From positions 1,102,923 to 1,166,922 of the forward strand of contig JAMLGZ010000001.1 in NCBI GenBank assembly GCA_023957385.1: DNA of 64,000 nt, read 5' to 3'. The notes under the pieces are model-generated. The model was not told where the DNA came from, made no database searches, and saw only the letters and a program-made list of their open reading frames with translations. This DNA comes from Brumimicrobium sp. Its GTDB lineage: Bacteria; Bacteroidota; Bacteroidia; Flavobacteriales_D; Crocinitomicaceae. Both the position numbers and the translations under genes were made by a program. Below, one piece after another: positions 9,314 through 17,062 of the stretch (within the stretch, counting starts at the first letter, position 1; every line of letters starts with the position of its first letter).

Positions 9314-9348
9314 CAAAGGTAAGGAAAAAGTTTTAATTTAACCGCAAA
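9314..9348 (-). promoter_or_regulatory. Candidate promoter for wza-wzc
   Basis: On the minus strand, TTTG (9345-9348) is followed by TACCTTTG (9314-9321) after 23 nt, 21 bases before the start codon. The -7 element is a perfect TAnnTTTG match; spacing is a little long. As at 5775-5806, the -33 TTTG comes from the terminal repeat (CCGCAAAGG) of a repeat element. Confidence 0.45.
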
Positions 9349-9486
9349 GGTCGCTAAGGTTGCGCAGAGAACGCGGAGGTTTTTTTTGAAACACATAGGT
9401 ACATAGGGAACATAGATGATGCAGAGGACGCGAAGTTTTGTGTTTTCTTTGCGTGAAAAAACTTTGTGTTCTTTTGCGGTTAAATT
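9335..9486. repeat. Repeat element with AATTTAACCGCAAAGG terminal inverted repeats
   Basis: Ends AATTTAACCGCAAAGG and TTTTGCGGTTAAATT are inverted repeats. The interior holds CGCAGAGAACGCGGAGG-like motifs and a block shared with 5794-6091. This is a small non-coding element with no ORF. Confidence 0.7.
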
Positions 9487-9559
9487 AAATTTTATTCGTA
9501 ACTTAATATTTTAACCACTGAATTATGAATGAAAACGAATTATTGACTATGGCCGCCTT

Positions 9560-9845
9560 CAGTAACAGCCGCCTTCGGCTACGCTCAGTCGGCGGTGTTA
9601 ACCCGATCGGTCGCCTTCGACTACGCTCAGTCGGCGGGATAAATCGGAGGTCGACGGTGTTAACCCGATCGGTCGCCTTCGGCTACGCTCAGTCGACGGG
9701 ATAAATCGGAGGTCGACGGTGTTACCCCGATCGGTCGCCTTCGGCTACGCTCAGTCGACGGGATAAATCGGAGGTCGACGGTGTTACCCCGATCGGTCGC
9801 CTTCGGCTACGCTCAGTCGACGGGATAAATCGGAGGTCGATATCT
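9560..9845. repeat. Left hairpin-repeat array beside the GIY-YIG gene (62-bp unit)
   Basis: About four units with a 62-bp period. Each contains GCCTTCGRCTACGCTCAGTC, which folds as TCGACT/AGTCGA around ACGCTC when the central base is A, followed by GGGATAAATCGGAGGTCGAC. The array ends about 30 bases before the nuclease start. The head (CCGCCTTCAGTAACAG) is shared with the copies at 12690-12780. No ORF here is credible. Confidence 0.85.
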
Positions 9846-9875
9846 AAGTAAAATCAATCAACAACCATTAAAACT

Positions 9876-10196
9876 ATGATAGGATATATTTACATACTAG
9901 AATGTTCAGACGGAAGTTACTACACAGGTAGTACTAAAGATCTAAAACGAAGATTGGCTCAACATCAATTAGGGGAAGGAGCAAATCATACAAAAAAACG
10001 TCTTCCTGTAAAATTGGTATATTATGAAGAATATAATCGAATAGATACCGCATTCTATAGAGAGAAGCAAATCCAAGGATGGAGTCGAGCTAAGAAAGAA
10101 GCTCTAATCAATGGACAAACCAATTTACTTAACGAACTCTCGGAATGTCAAAATGATACACATTTTAAAAATTATATAGAATATAAAGAGGAGTGA
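9876..10196 (+). CDS. Small GIY-YIG endonuclease-domain protein
   Basis: The 106-residue product is essentially one GIY-YIG domain: YIYILECSDGSYYTGST (residues 4-20; the GIY and YIG halves read YIY and YTG), followed by LKRRLAQH with the expected arginine, a second block KLVYYEEY, and RxKxIKxW-like YREKQIQGWSRAKKEAL with the expected glutamate. This is the YhbQ/UPF0213-like family found in UvrC and homing nucleases; the substrate is unknown. It is the only gene in a stretch otherwise made of hairpin repeats, with arrays on both sides (9560-9845 and 10221-10750). It is read against the polysaccharide locus. A link between nuclease and repeats is an inference. Confidence 0.88.
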   Translation: MIGYIYILECSDGSYYTGSTKDLKRRLAQHQLGEGANHTKKRLPVKLVYYEEYNRIDTAFYREKQIQGWSRAKKEALINGQTNLLNELSECQNDTHFKNYIEYKEE

Positions 10197-10220
10197 CGAT
10201 CGCCTTTGGCTTTGTATATC

Positions 10221-10750
10221 GCCGCCTTCGACTACGCTCAGTCGACGGGGGAACCCGATCAGTCGCCTTCGACTACGCTCAGTCGACGGGGGAACCCGAT
10301 CAGTCGCCTTCGACTACGCTCAGTCGACGGGGGAACCCGATCAGTCGCCTTCGACTACGCTCAGTCGGCGGGGGAACCCGATCAGTCGCCTTCGACTACG
10401 CTCAGTCGACGGGGGAACCCGATCAGTCGCCTTCGACTACGCTCAGTCGGCGGGGGAACCCGATCAGTCGCCTTCGACTACGCTCAGTCGACGGGGGAAC
10501 CCGATCAGTCGCCTTCGACTACGCTCAGTCGACGGGGGAACCCGATCAGTCGCCTTCGACTACGCTCAGTCGACGGGGGAACCCGATCAGTCGCCTTCGA
10601 CTACGCTCAGTCGACGGGGGAACCCGATCAGTCGCCTTCGACTACGCTCAGTCGACGGGGGAAATCAAACGGATAATCAACGGATAAATCGGAGGTCGAC
10701 GGGATAAATCGGAGGTCGAGCGGAGTCGAGACCGGAGTCGAGACCAAAGT
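10221..10750. repeat. Right hairpin-repeat array beside the GIY-YIG gene (41-bp unit, 11 copies)
   Basis: Eleven near-identical 41-bp units; the core GCCTTCG starts at 10224, 10265 and every 41 bases to 10634. Each carries the hairpin TCGACT-ACGCTC-AGTCGA and the spacer GGGGGAACCCGATCA. Units 4 and 6 have GTCGGCG in place of GTCGACG. The tail (10684-10745) has GGGATAAATCGGAGGTCGA and GGAGTCGAGACC motifs, linking it to the left array and to 12620-12785. Because 41 is not a multiple of 3, the long ORFs across it are artefacts with a 41-residue period. Confidence 0.93.
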
Positions 10751-10766
10751 CCCCAAACCTTTGCTG

Positions 10767-11432
10767 TTAGTTAAAGAACCAGTTCAACCCAGCTGCTAAG
10801 AAATACTTATACGTATTATGCTTATCGTAATTTCCATACACCTTCGTAAATCCATGATCATATCGGAAATACCCCTCCAATTGAGGAATAAAACGATAGC
10901 CTATCCCCACAGAAGCACCAAAGCTAAATTTCTTAAAGTTACTATGTGCAATCTGAACCACCTCTCTCTCTAATGTTTTATCTCCTACATAATTTTGATA
11001 TACAGAGAAACTAGCCATAGGACCACCCATAATCATAAAGTTTGGTTTTGCCCCTTGCCCAAATCCGAAGTTATACTTGATATACATCGGAATATTGATG
11101 TAATCGTATATATATTTGTTAATTTCCCCTGTTTTGAATTTAGTTTTTTCTCCTTCCATGCTGTATTCAACTTGTGCTACAAAATAAATTTTTGCAGTAC
11201 TAATCCCTTGCATGGTTTTATTGGGAATTAAATTGATTTGCGTATAGATACCAAAAGCAGGGGCGTAACGTCCTAAGGATTGATTATGAATACCACGAAT
11301 GTGCGAATTATGTCCGCTTATAGCTAAACCAAAACGTACGTTATTTTCCAAATTTAAAACCCCTTGTGCATGGGAACCAGTCATTCCAAGGATTATCGCA
11401 GTAAATATAAGGTATAATGCTCTCATTTTCAT
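10767..11432 (-). CDS. PorT-like outer membrane beta-barrel protein (paralogue B)
   Basis: The 221-residue product has a signal peptide (ALYLIFTAIILGMTGSHAQ) and the same strand pattern and motifs as the protein at 5085-5753 (EYSMEGEKTKFKTGEINKY, MIMGGP, GYFRYDHGFTKVYGNY, final aromatic strand AAGLNWFFN). It is the second paralogue flanking the wza/wzc region, downstream of wecB. A -7-like TATATTTG lies 22 bases before its start on the minus strand (11455-11462). Function is not known. Confidence 0.75.
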   Translation of the reverse strand: MKMRALYLIFTAIILGMTGSHAQGVLNLENNVRFGLAISGHNSHIRGIHNQSLGRYAPAFGIYTQINLIPNKTMQGISTAKIYFVAQVEYSMEGEKTKFKTGEINKYIYDYINIPMYIKYNFGFGQGAKPNFMIMGGPMASFSVYQNYVGDKTLEREVVQIAHSNFKKFSFGASVGIGYRFIPQLEGYFRYDHGFTKVYGNYDKHNTYKYFLAAGLNWFFN

Positions 11433-11514
11433 AATCTTAGTTTGTTGTAAAGAACAAATATATAGTTATCTTTTTAAATTTTTGCTGTTTTTTTATAGTT
11501 TTTTATAAATAGTT

Positions 11515-12603
11515 TTACATCTTCTGAAGTATTTCTATGATTCTCTCTGAAGTTTTTCCATCCCATAAGTGTGGAATACCTCCTTTTTTCCAATTCCCAG
11601 AGAATAGCTTTTCCATAGCTGGTGCAATGGCTTTAGGATCAGTTCCCAAAAGCTCGTTGGTCCCTTCTGTGATTGTTTCGGGTCTTTCGGTATTGTCTCG
11701 TAAGGTCATGCAAGGAACTCCCATAACGGTTGTTTCTTCGGTGATTCCTCCGGAGTCGGTGACAACCACTTTTGCATGTTGCGATAAATAATTAAATTCC
11801 AAATACCCCATAGGCTCCACATAGTGCATTTTAGGATCTTCAATCCCTAAATTCTGTAGTATTTTAGCTGTTCTGGGGTGCACAGGGAAAATCAATGGTA
11901 AATCGTGTGTATTCTTTACAATTTCACTAATTAATTCGCGTAGTTTATCTTCCTCATCCACATTGGCTGGACGGTGAAGTGTCATTAATACATATCCTTT
12001 TTCTTTTAGGTTTAAGGTATCCCAAATAGCAGGTTTTGTAAAACGTGGTTGCTGTTTAAGTAGCGTATCAATCATCACATTTCCAACGTAGAAAATACGT
12101 TCTTCTTCTATGCCACTTTTGCGTAAGTTTTCATTGGCTACTTCTGAAGTGGTAAAGAAGTAATTGGTCACGGCATCAGTTGCCAATCTATTGATTTCTT
12201 CGGGCATGGTCCAGTCGTTGGAACGAATACCTGCCTCTACGTGTGCTACTTTAGTGTGTAACTTTTGTGCAGTGATAGCACATGCCATCGTAGAGGTTAC
12301 GTCTCCCACAACTAATACTAAATCGGCAGGATTTTCCATCAGTTCCTTTTCAAAACGCATCATGATGTTCGCAGTTTGCTCAGCTTGAGAGCCACTTCCT
12401 GATTCCAAATTAGCATGTGGTTCTGGAATTTCCAACTCTTCAAAAAAACTACCTGACATATTTTTATCGTAGTGCTGACCCGTATGCACTAAACGATAGT
12501 CTATATCCTTTCCTTCTTTTTGTGCTTTTTGAATGGCATGAATTAAGGGAGCTATTTTTACAAAATTGGGTCGCGCTCCGGCGATGAGGGTTATTTTTTT
12601 CAT
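11515..12603 (-). CDS. wecB: UDP-N-acetylglucosamine 2-epimerase (non-hydrolysing)
   Basis: The 362-residue enzyme interconverts UDP-GlcNAc and UDP-ManNAc in the cytoplasm, supplying ManNAc-type sugars for surface glycans. Family motifs are present: GARPNFVKIAPL at the N-terminus, HTGQHYD, VVGDVTSTMACA, HVEAGIRS, LMTLHRPANVD, PVHPRT and TDSGGITEET. Length is standard. It lies 148 bases downstream of the wbuB-like glycosyltransferase gene, separated from it by two copies of the hairpin repeat. Confidence 0.96.
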   Translation of the reverse strand: MKKITLIAGARPNFVKIAPLIHAIQKAQKEGKDIDYRLVHTGQHYDKNMSGSFFEELEIPEPHANLESGSGSQAEQTANIMMRFEKELMENPADLVLVVGDVTSTMACAITAQKLHTKVAHVEAGIRSNDWTMPEEINRLATDAVTNYFFTTSEVANENLRKSGIEEERIFYVGNVMIDTLLKQQPRFTKPAIWDTLNLKEKGYVLMTLHRPANVDEEDKLRELISEIVKNTHDLPLIFPVHPRTAKILQNLGIEDPKMHYVEPMGYLEFNYLSQHAKVVVTDSGGITEETTVMGVPCMTLRDNTERPETITEGTNELLGTDPKAIAPAMEKLFSGNWKKGGIPHLWDGKTSERIIEILQKM

Positions 12604-12619
12604 GATTGTTTGTTTTTAA

Positions 12620-12785
12620 TGTTAATGAGACTCCGCTCTCGACTCCGCTCGATCTCCGTTTGGATTATCCTGCCGACTGAGCGTAGTCGAAGGCGGCGAT
12701 TACTGAAGGTAACTGCACTCCGCTCTCGACTCCGCTCGATCTCCGTTTGGATTATCCTGCCGACTGAGCGTAGCCGAAGGCGGCT
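12620..12785 (-). repeat. Two inverted-orientation copies of the GIY-YIG-associated hairpin repeat
   Basis: Two copies of a block of about 95 bp hold CGACTCCGCTCGATCTCC, GGATTATCCTGCCGACTGAG and CGTAGTCGAAGGCGGC. Read on the minus strand they give the same order seen at 9560-10750: CCTTCAGTAA head, GCCTTCGACTACGCTCAGTC hairpin, GGATAA and GGAGTCGAG tail. The copy nearest the glycosyltransferase overlaps the end of its coding sequence. Confidence 0.85.
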
Positions 12786-13981
12786 ATCCCCTCCAACATC
12801 TCAATCGCTATCTTCTTTCGATCAAAATCTTGAGCAAGTTTTTTACATCCAACTTGAAATTGTTTGTAATTTGATTCTTCTAAAATAGAAATAGCTTGTT
12901 GGATAAATTCTTCTTTATTTTCTGGTTCAAAGCACAATCCTGCGTTGAATTGTTCTATAATCCCTTTGGATTCTCCTTCTAAGCCTAATAAAATAGGTTT
13001 TTCCATTGCGGCTGCTTCAAAAATTTTAGAAGGTATAACTGTTAGAAATGTATCACTTTTGCGTAAATTCACTAAGGCTACATCCATTAAACTTAAATAC
13101 TTGATAACCTCTTGTTTAGAAACAGAAGCTAAAAATGTAGTATTCTTTAACTGTAATTTTTCATTTAATTCTAATAGATTCTTTCGTTCTGCTCCGTCTC
13201 CTATGAATAAAAAATGAAAGTTAGGATGGGAATCTTGAAAGTCACCAATACTATTTAGGATAAAGTCTAAACCATGAGCCATTCCATGTGTACCGATGTA
13301 GGCAAATACTTTTTTCCCTTCTAGATTCAATTCTTTTAATAACTTTTGATTTTTTTCTTGGGGTACAAACAGTTCTAAATTAGCTCCGTTTTTATGAACG
13401 AGTATTTTATCTTCATGGATTCCTTTTTCAATAATCTTCTTTTTAAAAGCATCTGTAACAACTACAATTTTAGTAGCACTCTTATACAATCTTTTTTCTA
13501 CCCATTCAAAAAATCGAATAAAAGCATTCTTCTTCATTGCACCAACTGCAACTATGGATTCTGGCCATAAATCACGTACTTCCATTATCCAAGGCTTACG
13601 TTTAAAGAATGAAAGCCAACGTCCAGATATAGCCGTAAAAAATTGGGGGGAAGTAGCGATGATGATATCTGTTTTTATAAATAAACCAGCAAAGAAAGCC
13701 ATCATGGCATAACTGATATAATCCAATATACGTTTGATAAATCCTTCATTCGCTGTGATATACGACCATACACGTATGACTTTAATGCCATCTATTTCTT
13801 CTCTTTGATAGAATTTGTTTTTGTATCCATCATATACCTTTCCTTTTGGAAAATTAGGTGCGCATGTGATTACGGTAACATCCACCCCTTGTTTCACCCA
13901 TTCTTTGCAATGTTCATACGTTCTATTGGCAGGAGCATTAACTTCTGGAGGGAAATTATCGGTAAGAAAAAGGAGTTTCAT
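12752..13981 (-). CDS. Glycosyltransferase family 4, WbuB-like
   Basis: The 409-residue cytoplasmic enzyme transfers a sugar to the growing lipid-linked oligosaccharide. The N-terminus (FLTDNFPPEVNAPANRTYEH) and the block EVRDLWPESIVAVGAM match WbuB-type GT4 enzymes. The C-terminal donor-binding half holds AYIGTHGMAHGLDFIL, FIGDGAERKNL and the glutamate motif PSKIFEAAAMEKPI. The last 11 residues (IAAFGYAQSAG) and the stop codon come from the hairpin repeat that follows, so the native C-terminus has been replaced or extended. WbuB usually works next to WecB-type genes, as here. Confidence 0.9.
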   Translation of the reverse strand: MKLLFLTDNFPPEVNAPANRTYEHCKEWVKQGVDVTVITCAPNFPKGKVYDGYKNKFYQREEIDGIKVIRVWSYITANEGFIKRILDYISYAMMAFFAGLFIKTDIIIATSPQFFTAISGRWLSFFKRKPWIMEVRDLWPESIVAVGAMKKNAFIRFFEWVEKRLYKSATKIVVVTDAFKKKIIEKGIHEDKILVHKNGANLELFVPQEKNQKLLKELNLEGKKVFAYIGTHGMAHGLDFILNSIGDFQDSHPNFHFLFIGDGAERKNLLELNEKLQLKNTTFLASVSKQEVIKYLSLMDVALVNLRKSDTFLTVIPSKIFEAAAMEKPILLGLEGESKGIIEQFNAGLCFEPENKEEFIQQAISILEESNYKQFQVGCKKLAQDFDRKKIAIEMLEGIAAFGYAQSAG

Positions 13982-14121
13982 TTATTGTTTAGTACTTTTA
14001 TAGTTCATTTTTTACTTTAATTTATTCAATTCTTGTGTGAAATCGATTTAAATTCTATCTCTTTCACTCATTACATCTTCGATTATCATATCATCCGTTA
14101 ACAATAGAGCATTATAACAAA

Positions 14122-15240
14122 TTAGCATATAAAATCTCTGTAATTTTCTTTTGTGACTACAAGTTTTTCTGCTGGGTTGTAAGTGTTTACAAAATCGTTT
14201 GGAAATTTTACTTTTGATGGACTCCACTTAAATTCAAAAGCATCTAATTTTCCATTGTTTTCTTCTACATAATCAATTTCCTGTTGGTTATTATTTCTCC
14301 AAAAATATATGTTGGTATGATAATTAGAATAAGCATTTCGTTTCATACGCTCTACAATCATAAAATTTTCCCACAAAGCACCAACATCGTTTCGCAAACC
14401 TATAGGATTAAATTGATTGATTATTGCATTACGAAGACCATTGTCATAAAAGTAAATCTTTCGAGACTTTTTCAGTTCATTTCGTAAATTCCTGCTGTAT
14501 GCACCTAAACGAAAAACAATAAATGCTTTTTCGAGTAAGTTGATATAATGCTCAACGGTTTGATTATCCAATCCACTCATATTGCCTAACTCATTGTATG
14601 ACACTAAATTTCCCACTTGAAAAGCAATCGCTTGGACTAATTTCTCCATTCTATCGGGCTTTTGGATTCGCTCCCAAGTCAAAATATCTTTATAGAGATA
14701 ACTGTTTGCTAGTTGCTTTAGGATATCTTCGGCTTTATTTGGATGATTAATAACATCCGGATAATAACCATAAACAAGTCGATGTTCAAGCAATCGATTT
14801 TCTTCCAAAATACTTGTGTGATTTGCCATTTCTGAAAAGCTAAGCGGAAACATACGATACTCCCACTTACGACCTGTGAGAGGTTCATTGATTTTGTTTG
14901 CCAATTCAAAAGCAGAAGAGCCTGTAGCTAAGACTTTTACATCTTTGATTTGATCATATATGATTTTTAAACATAAACCAATGTTTTCGATTCTTTGCGC
15001 CTCATCAATTACTAAAATTTTATTATTACCAATTAAATTTTTAATTTTTGTAGCATTCGGGTTGGCAAAATATTCGCGTGTATCCGTATCGTCTCCATAA
15101 AGCCACAAAACTTTGCTTTTATCTTCGGTGAGTTTGGCTAAAAGTGAAGTTTTACCAACTTGCCTTGCTCCTAATAGTACTATAACTTTGTTATCTTCAA
15201 AGTTCTTTTTTATTTCATTTTCTAATTGTCGTATAATCAT
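14122..15240 (-). CDS. AAA ATPase with DUF4143 domain (ATPase 1)
   Basis: The 372-residue product has a Walker A loop (GARQVGKTSLLAKL) near the start, Walker B (KILVIDEAQRI), a sensor-like TGSSAFEL, and a C-terminal DUF4143 domain ending in a nuclease-like stretch (NNNQQEIDYVEENNGKLDAFEFKW has the D..E.K order of PD-(D/E)XK folds). I prefer the start at 15240 (MIIRQLENEI); an upstream ATG at 15261 adds 7 residues. The family is common in Bacteroidota and archaea and its role is unknown. It interrupts the polysaccharide locus. Direct repeats AATCGCAAA occur upstream. Confidence 0.85.
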   Translation of the reverse strand: MIIRQLENEIKKNFEDNKVIVLLGARQVGKTSLLAKLTEDKSKVLWLYGDDTDTREYFANPNATKIKNLIGNNKILVIDEAQRIENIGLCLKIIYDQIKDVKVLATGSSAFELANKINEPLTGRKWEYRMFPLSFSEMANHTSILEENRLLEHRLVYGYYPDVINHPNKAEDILKQLANSYLYKDILTWERIQKPDRMEKLVQAIAFQVGNLVSYNELGNMSGLDNQTVEHYINLLEKAFIVFRLGAYSRNLRNELKKSRKIYFYDNGLRNAIINQFNPIGLRNDVGALWENFMIVERMKRNAYSNYHTNIYFWRNNNQQEIDYVEENNGKLDAFEFKWSPSKVKFPNDFVNTYNPAEKLVVTKENYRDFIC

Positions 15241-15345
15241 CTTAATGAATCTTGCGAACATAATCGCAAATATAATATTAATTTTGAGAATATAATCGCA
15301 AAATTAATGTTTTATATAAATGCTTCTCATAATATCAAAGGCAAT

Positions 15346-16971
15346 CTATACTTCATATAAAATCTTGATAATTATTTTTTTATTCATTTCTATCTTTATC
15401 TTTTCTGCTCTTCTTAATATGTTATACCCTTCCGCAAAGTTGTATTCCTCCAAGGTAATAGCATGTGCATTTTCTATCGTTAATTGTAAAACGTCATTTA
15501 TAATAAAACCTTGCTCTATTTGCTGTATAGAAGCATCAGGATGGAAATGAAGGATTCCAACACTTCCCCTTTGGAGGGGGCTGGGGGGAGGATTCGTCAT
15601 CTTTTCAGCTAAAGGTTGAGGATTCTTCGTCTTTCCAATATTATTGATTAAATCATCAATTATAACTTCTGTTTCATTCAAAGTAAACGTACGTTGATGA
15701 ATGATGTTCTGATGTTTATATCCATCGTGTGAAGCTATAACTTGATTGTTGTTTTCCAGTAGAACATTTGTTTTTGCTCGTTTCCCTACTCTGAAACCAC
15801 TCCATACGTCCGAAGAATTAATGTTATTTACAACAACTGTATTATGAGCAGAAGTAGCACGCTCTGATTGTCGTTGTGAATTCTTTTCATAGGTAGAGAT
15901 TCCGGTATCTACTATGATTGGTTTTCCCTGAAAATTGAGAATAAAATTCAAACTGTCTGCATGAGAATGACCGGGTTGATAGCTTGGTGAAATTTGCCCT
16001 ACATCTATAAGTAATTCAAAGTATTCATTAGAAAAGTGACGATACCCAGAATCAGTCAATGATAATTCTTTTGGTTTAATCTCCAATTTTGCAGCATATT
16101 CAAACAATTCTTTAGTAGTAGGCGCAACACCTTTTGCAGCATCATTCACCATGGGGATATCCCCGTTGGAAAAGGTCATGTTTTTTAGCCATGCAAGCAT
16201 TTTGGCTGCTTTTTCTCTTAGGAAATGTTCAAATTGTTTTTCTTTTTTCTCGTATGTTGAGTACCAATCAATGAGTTCTAATACACGATTCAACATGATT
16301 TGGTGATACATAGGGCTGAGCTCAAAATGAGCTCCATCATTTAAAATCTGTTCATCCAATTGCTCTATGAGTAGTGCGTGCGCTTTTTGTATCCATTTTT
16401 CTTCTTGGAAAAATACGCCTCCCATCATTAAGGCGAATAGATTTTCTAGTAAATGATTCCCTAAAATATGAAATTCTAAACGTTTGGAGAGAAAGTTGAG
16501 TTCACCATACAAGTTTTCAATAAGCGAGCTATCTTGTATTTCCTCGCGTAAAATAAAGCGAATAGTATTTATAGAACGTAGGGAAATAGGGTAGGGCTCT
16601 AAAACTACATTGCTCTGATAAAAATCCTTCAGTAAGCATAGCTTTTCTTCTTTCGTAATATTTTCTTGTGCGAGGTAATTGAAATATTGAAGGTTGTAAT
16701 TCCATAAAGCACCATATTCTTTATAACTCCAATCGATTTGTTGACTAAAATCCTTTTCTTGGTTTAGAAAGGTGAATTTATTATTTCCTAAGTAGGAGGA
16801 GTAGTGGTAGGGTGATTGGATGAATTTTAATGGAGTTGTTTCTAGGGGATTTATGCTATTTTTATAATGAGATAGCGGTTTTGCCTTGAATAAACGGTAA
16901 AGTAGCTGATACTTAATTTGTATCGGTTTGAGATATTTGAGAGTATGGTAATATGTGGAGATATGTTTCAT
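15346..16971 (-). CDS. Heparinase II/III-like polysaccharide lyase
   Basis: The 541-residue product has an alpha-helical N-terminal half (about 60-300) and a beta-rich C-terminal heparinase II/III domain. A conserved block HSHADSLNF (about residue 337) carries the histidine expected in the active site, followed by DTGISTYEKNSQR and SAHNTVVVNN. Such lyases next to capsule genes are thought to trim or turn over the uronate-containing polymer. No signal peptide is evident. Around residues 452-477 a proline-rich stretch (NPPPSPLQRGSV) is encoded by a dispersed DNA repeat (15562-15593), a probable in-frame insertion. Confidence 0.88.
   Translation of the reverse strand: MKHISTYYHTLKYLKPIQIKYQLLYRLFKAKPLSHYKNSINPLETTPLKFIQSPYHYSSYLGNNKFTFLNQEKDFSQQIDWSYKEYGALWNYNLQYFNYLAQENITKEEKLCLLKDFYQSNVVLEPYPISLRSINTIRFILREEIQDSSLIENLYGELNFLSKRLEFHILGNHLLENLFALMMGGVFFQEEKWIQKAHALLIEQLDEQILNDGAHFELSPMYHQIMLNRVLELIDWYSTYEKKEKQFEHFLREKAAKMLAWLKNMTFSNGDIPMVNDAAKGVAPTTKELFEYAAKLEIKPKELSLTDSGYRHFSNEYFELLIDVGQISPSYQPGHSHADSLNFILNFQGKPIIVDTGISTYEKNSQRQSERATSAHNTVVVNNINSSDVWSGFRVGKRAKTNVLLENNNQVIASHDGYKHQNIIHQRTFTLNETEVIIDDLINNIGKTKNPQPLAEKMTNPPPSPLQRGSVGILHFHPDASIQQIEQGFIINDVLQLTIENAHAITLEEYNFAEGYNILRRAEKIKIEMNKKIIIKILYEV
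15562..15593. repeat. Dispersed CCCCAGCCCCCTCC repeat inside the heparinase gene
   Basis: The sequence ACTTCCCCTTTGGAGGGGG followed by CTGGGGGGAGG is the complement of the repeat at 40889-40922. It has the short inverted repeat CCCCTCC/GGAGGGG. It is read through in frame as NPPPSPLQRGS. Confidence 0.8.
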
Positions 16972-16983
16972 GTGTTTAACTGA

Positions 16984-17049
16984 AATTTAACCGCAAGGAG
17001 GGCGCTAAGGTTGCGCAGAGGTCGCGAAGCTTTGTGTTCGCGGTTAATC
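16984..17049. repeat. Short repeat element with TTAACCGC ends
   Basis: A 66-bp element runs from AATTTAACCGCAAGG to CGCGGTTAATC, with inverted ends and CGCAGAGGTCGCGAAG inside. It is the shortest relative of the elements at 5794-6091 and 9335-9486, and lies between two minus-strand genes. Confidence 0.65.
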
Positions 17050-17062
17050 AAACAGACATGTT

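Noticed and set aside
10193..10687. Long repetitive ORFs (156-164 codons) across the 41-bp array
   Set aside because: Their 41-residue period is only the 41-bp DNA repeat read through three frames; two overlapping frames are open equally, and neither has start or domain support.
9560..10750. CRISPR array
   Set aside because: The units are tandem repeats without unique spacers, and no cas gene is in the window.
12610..12888. 92-codon plus-strand ORF rich in RLRSRLRS
   Set aside because: It reads two copies of the hairpin repeat and the antisense of the glycosyltransferase end.
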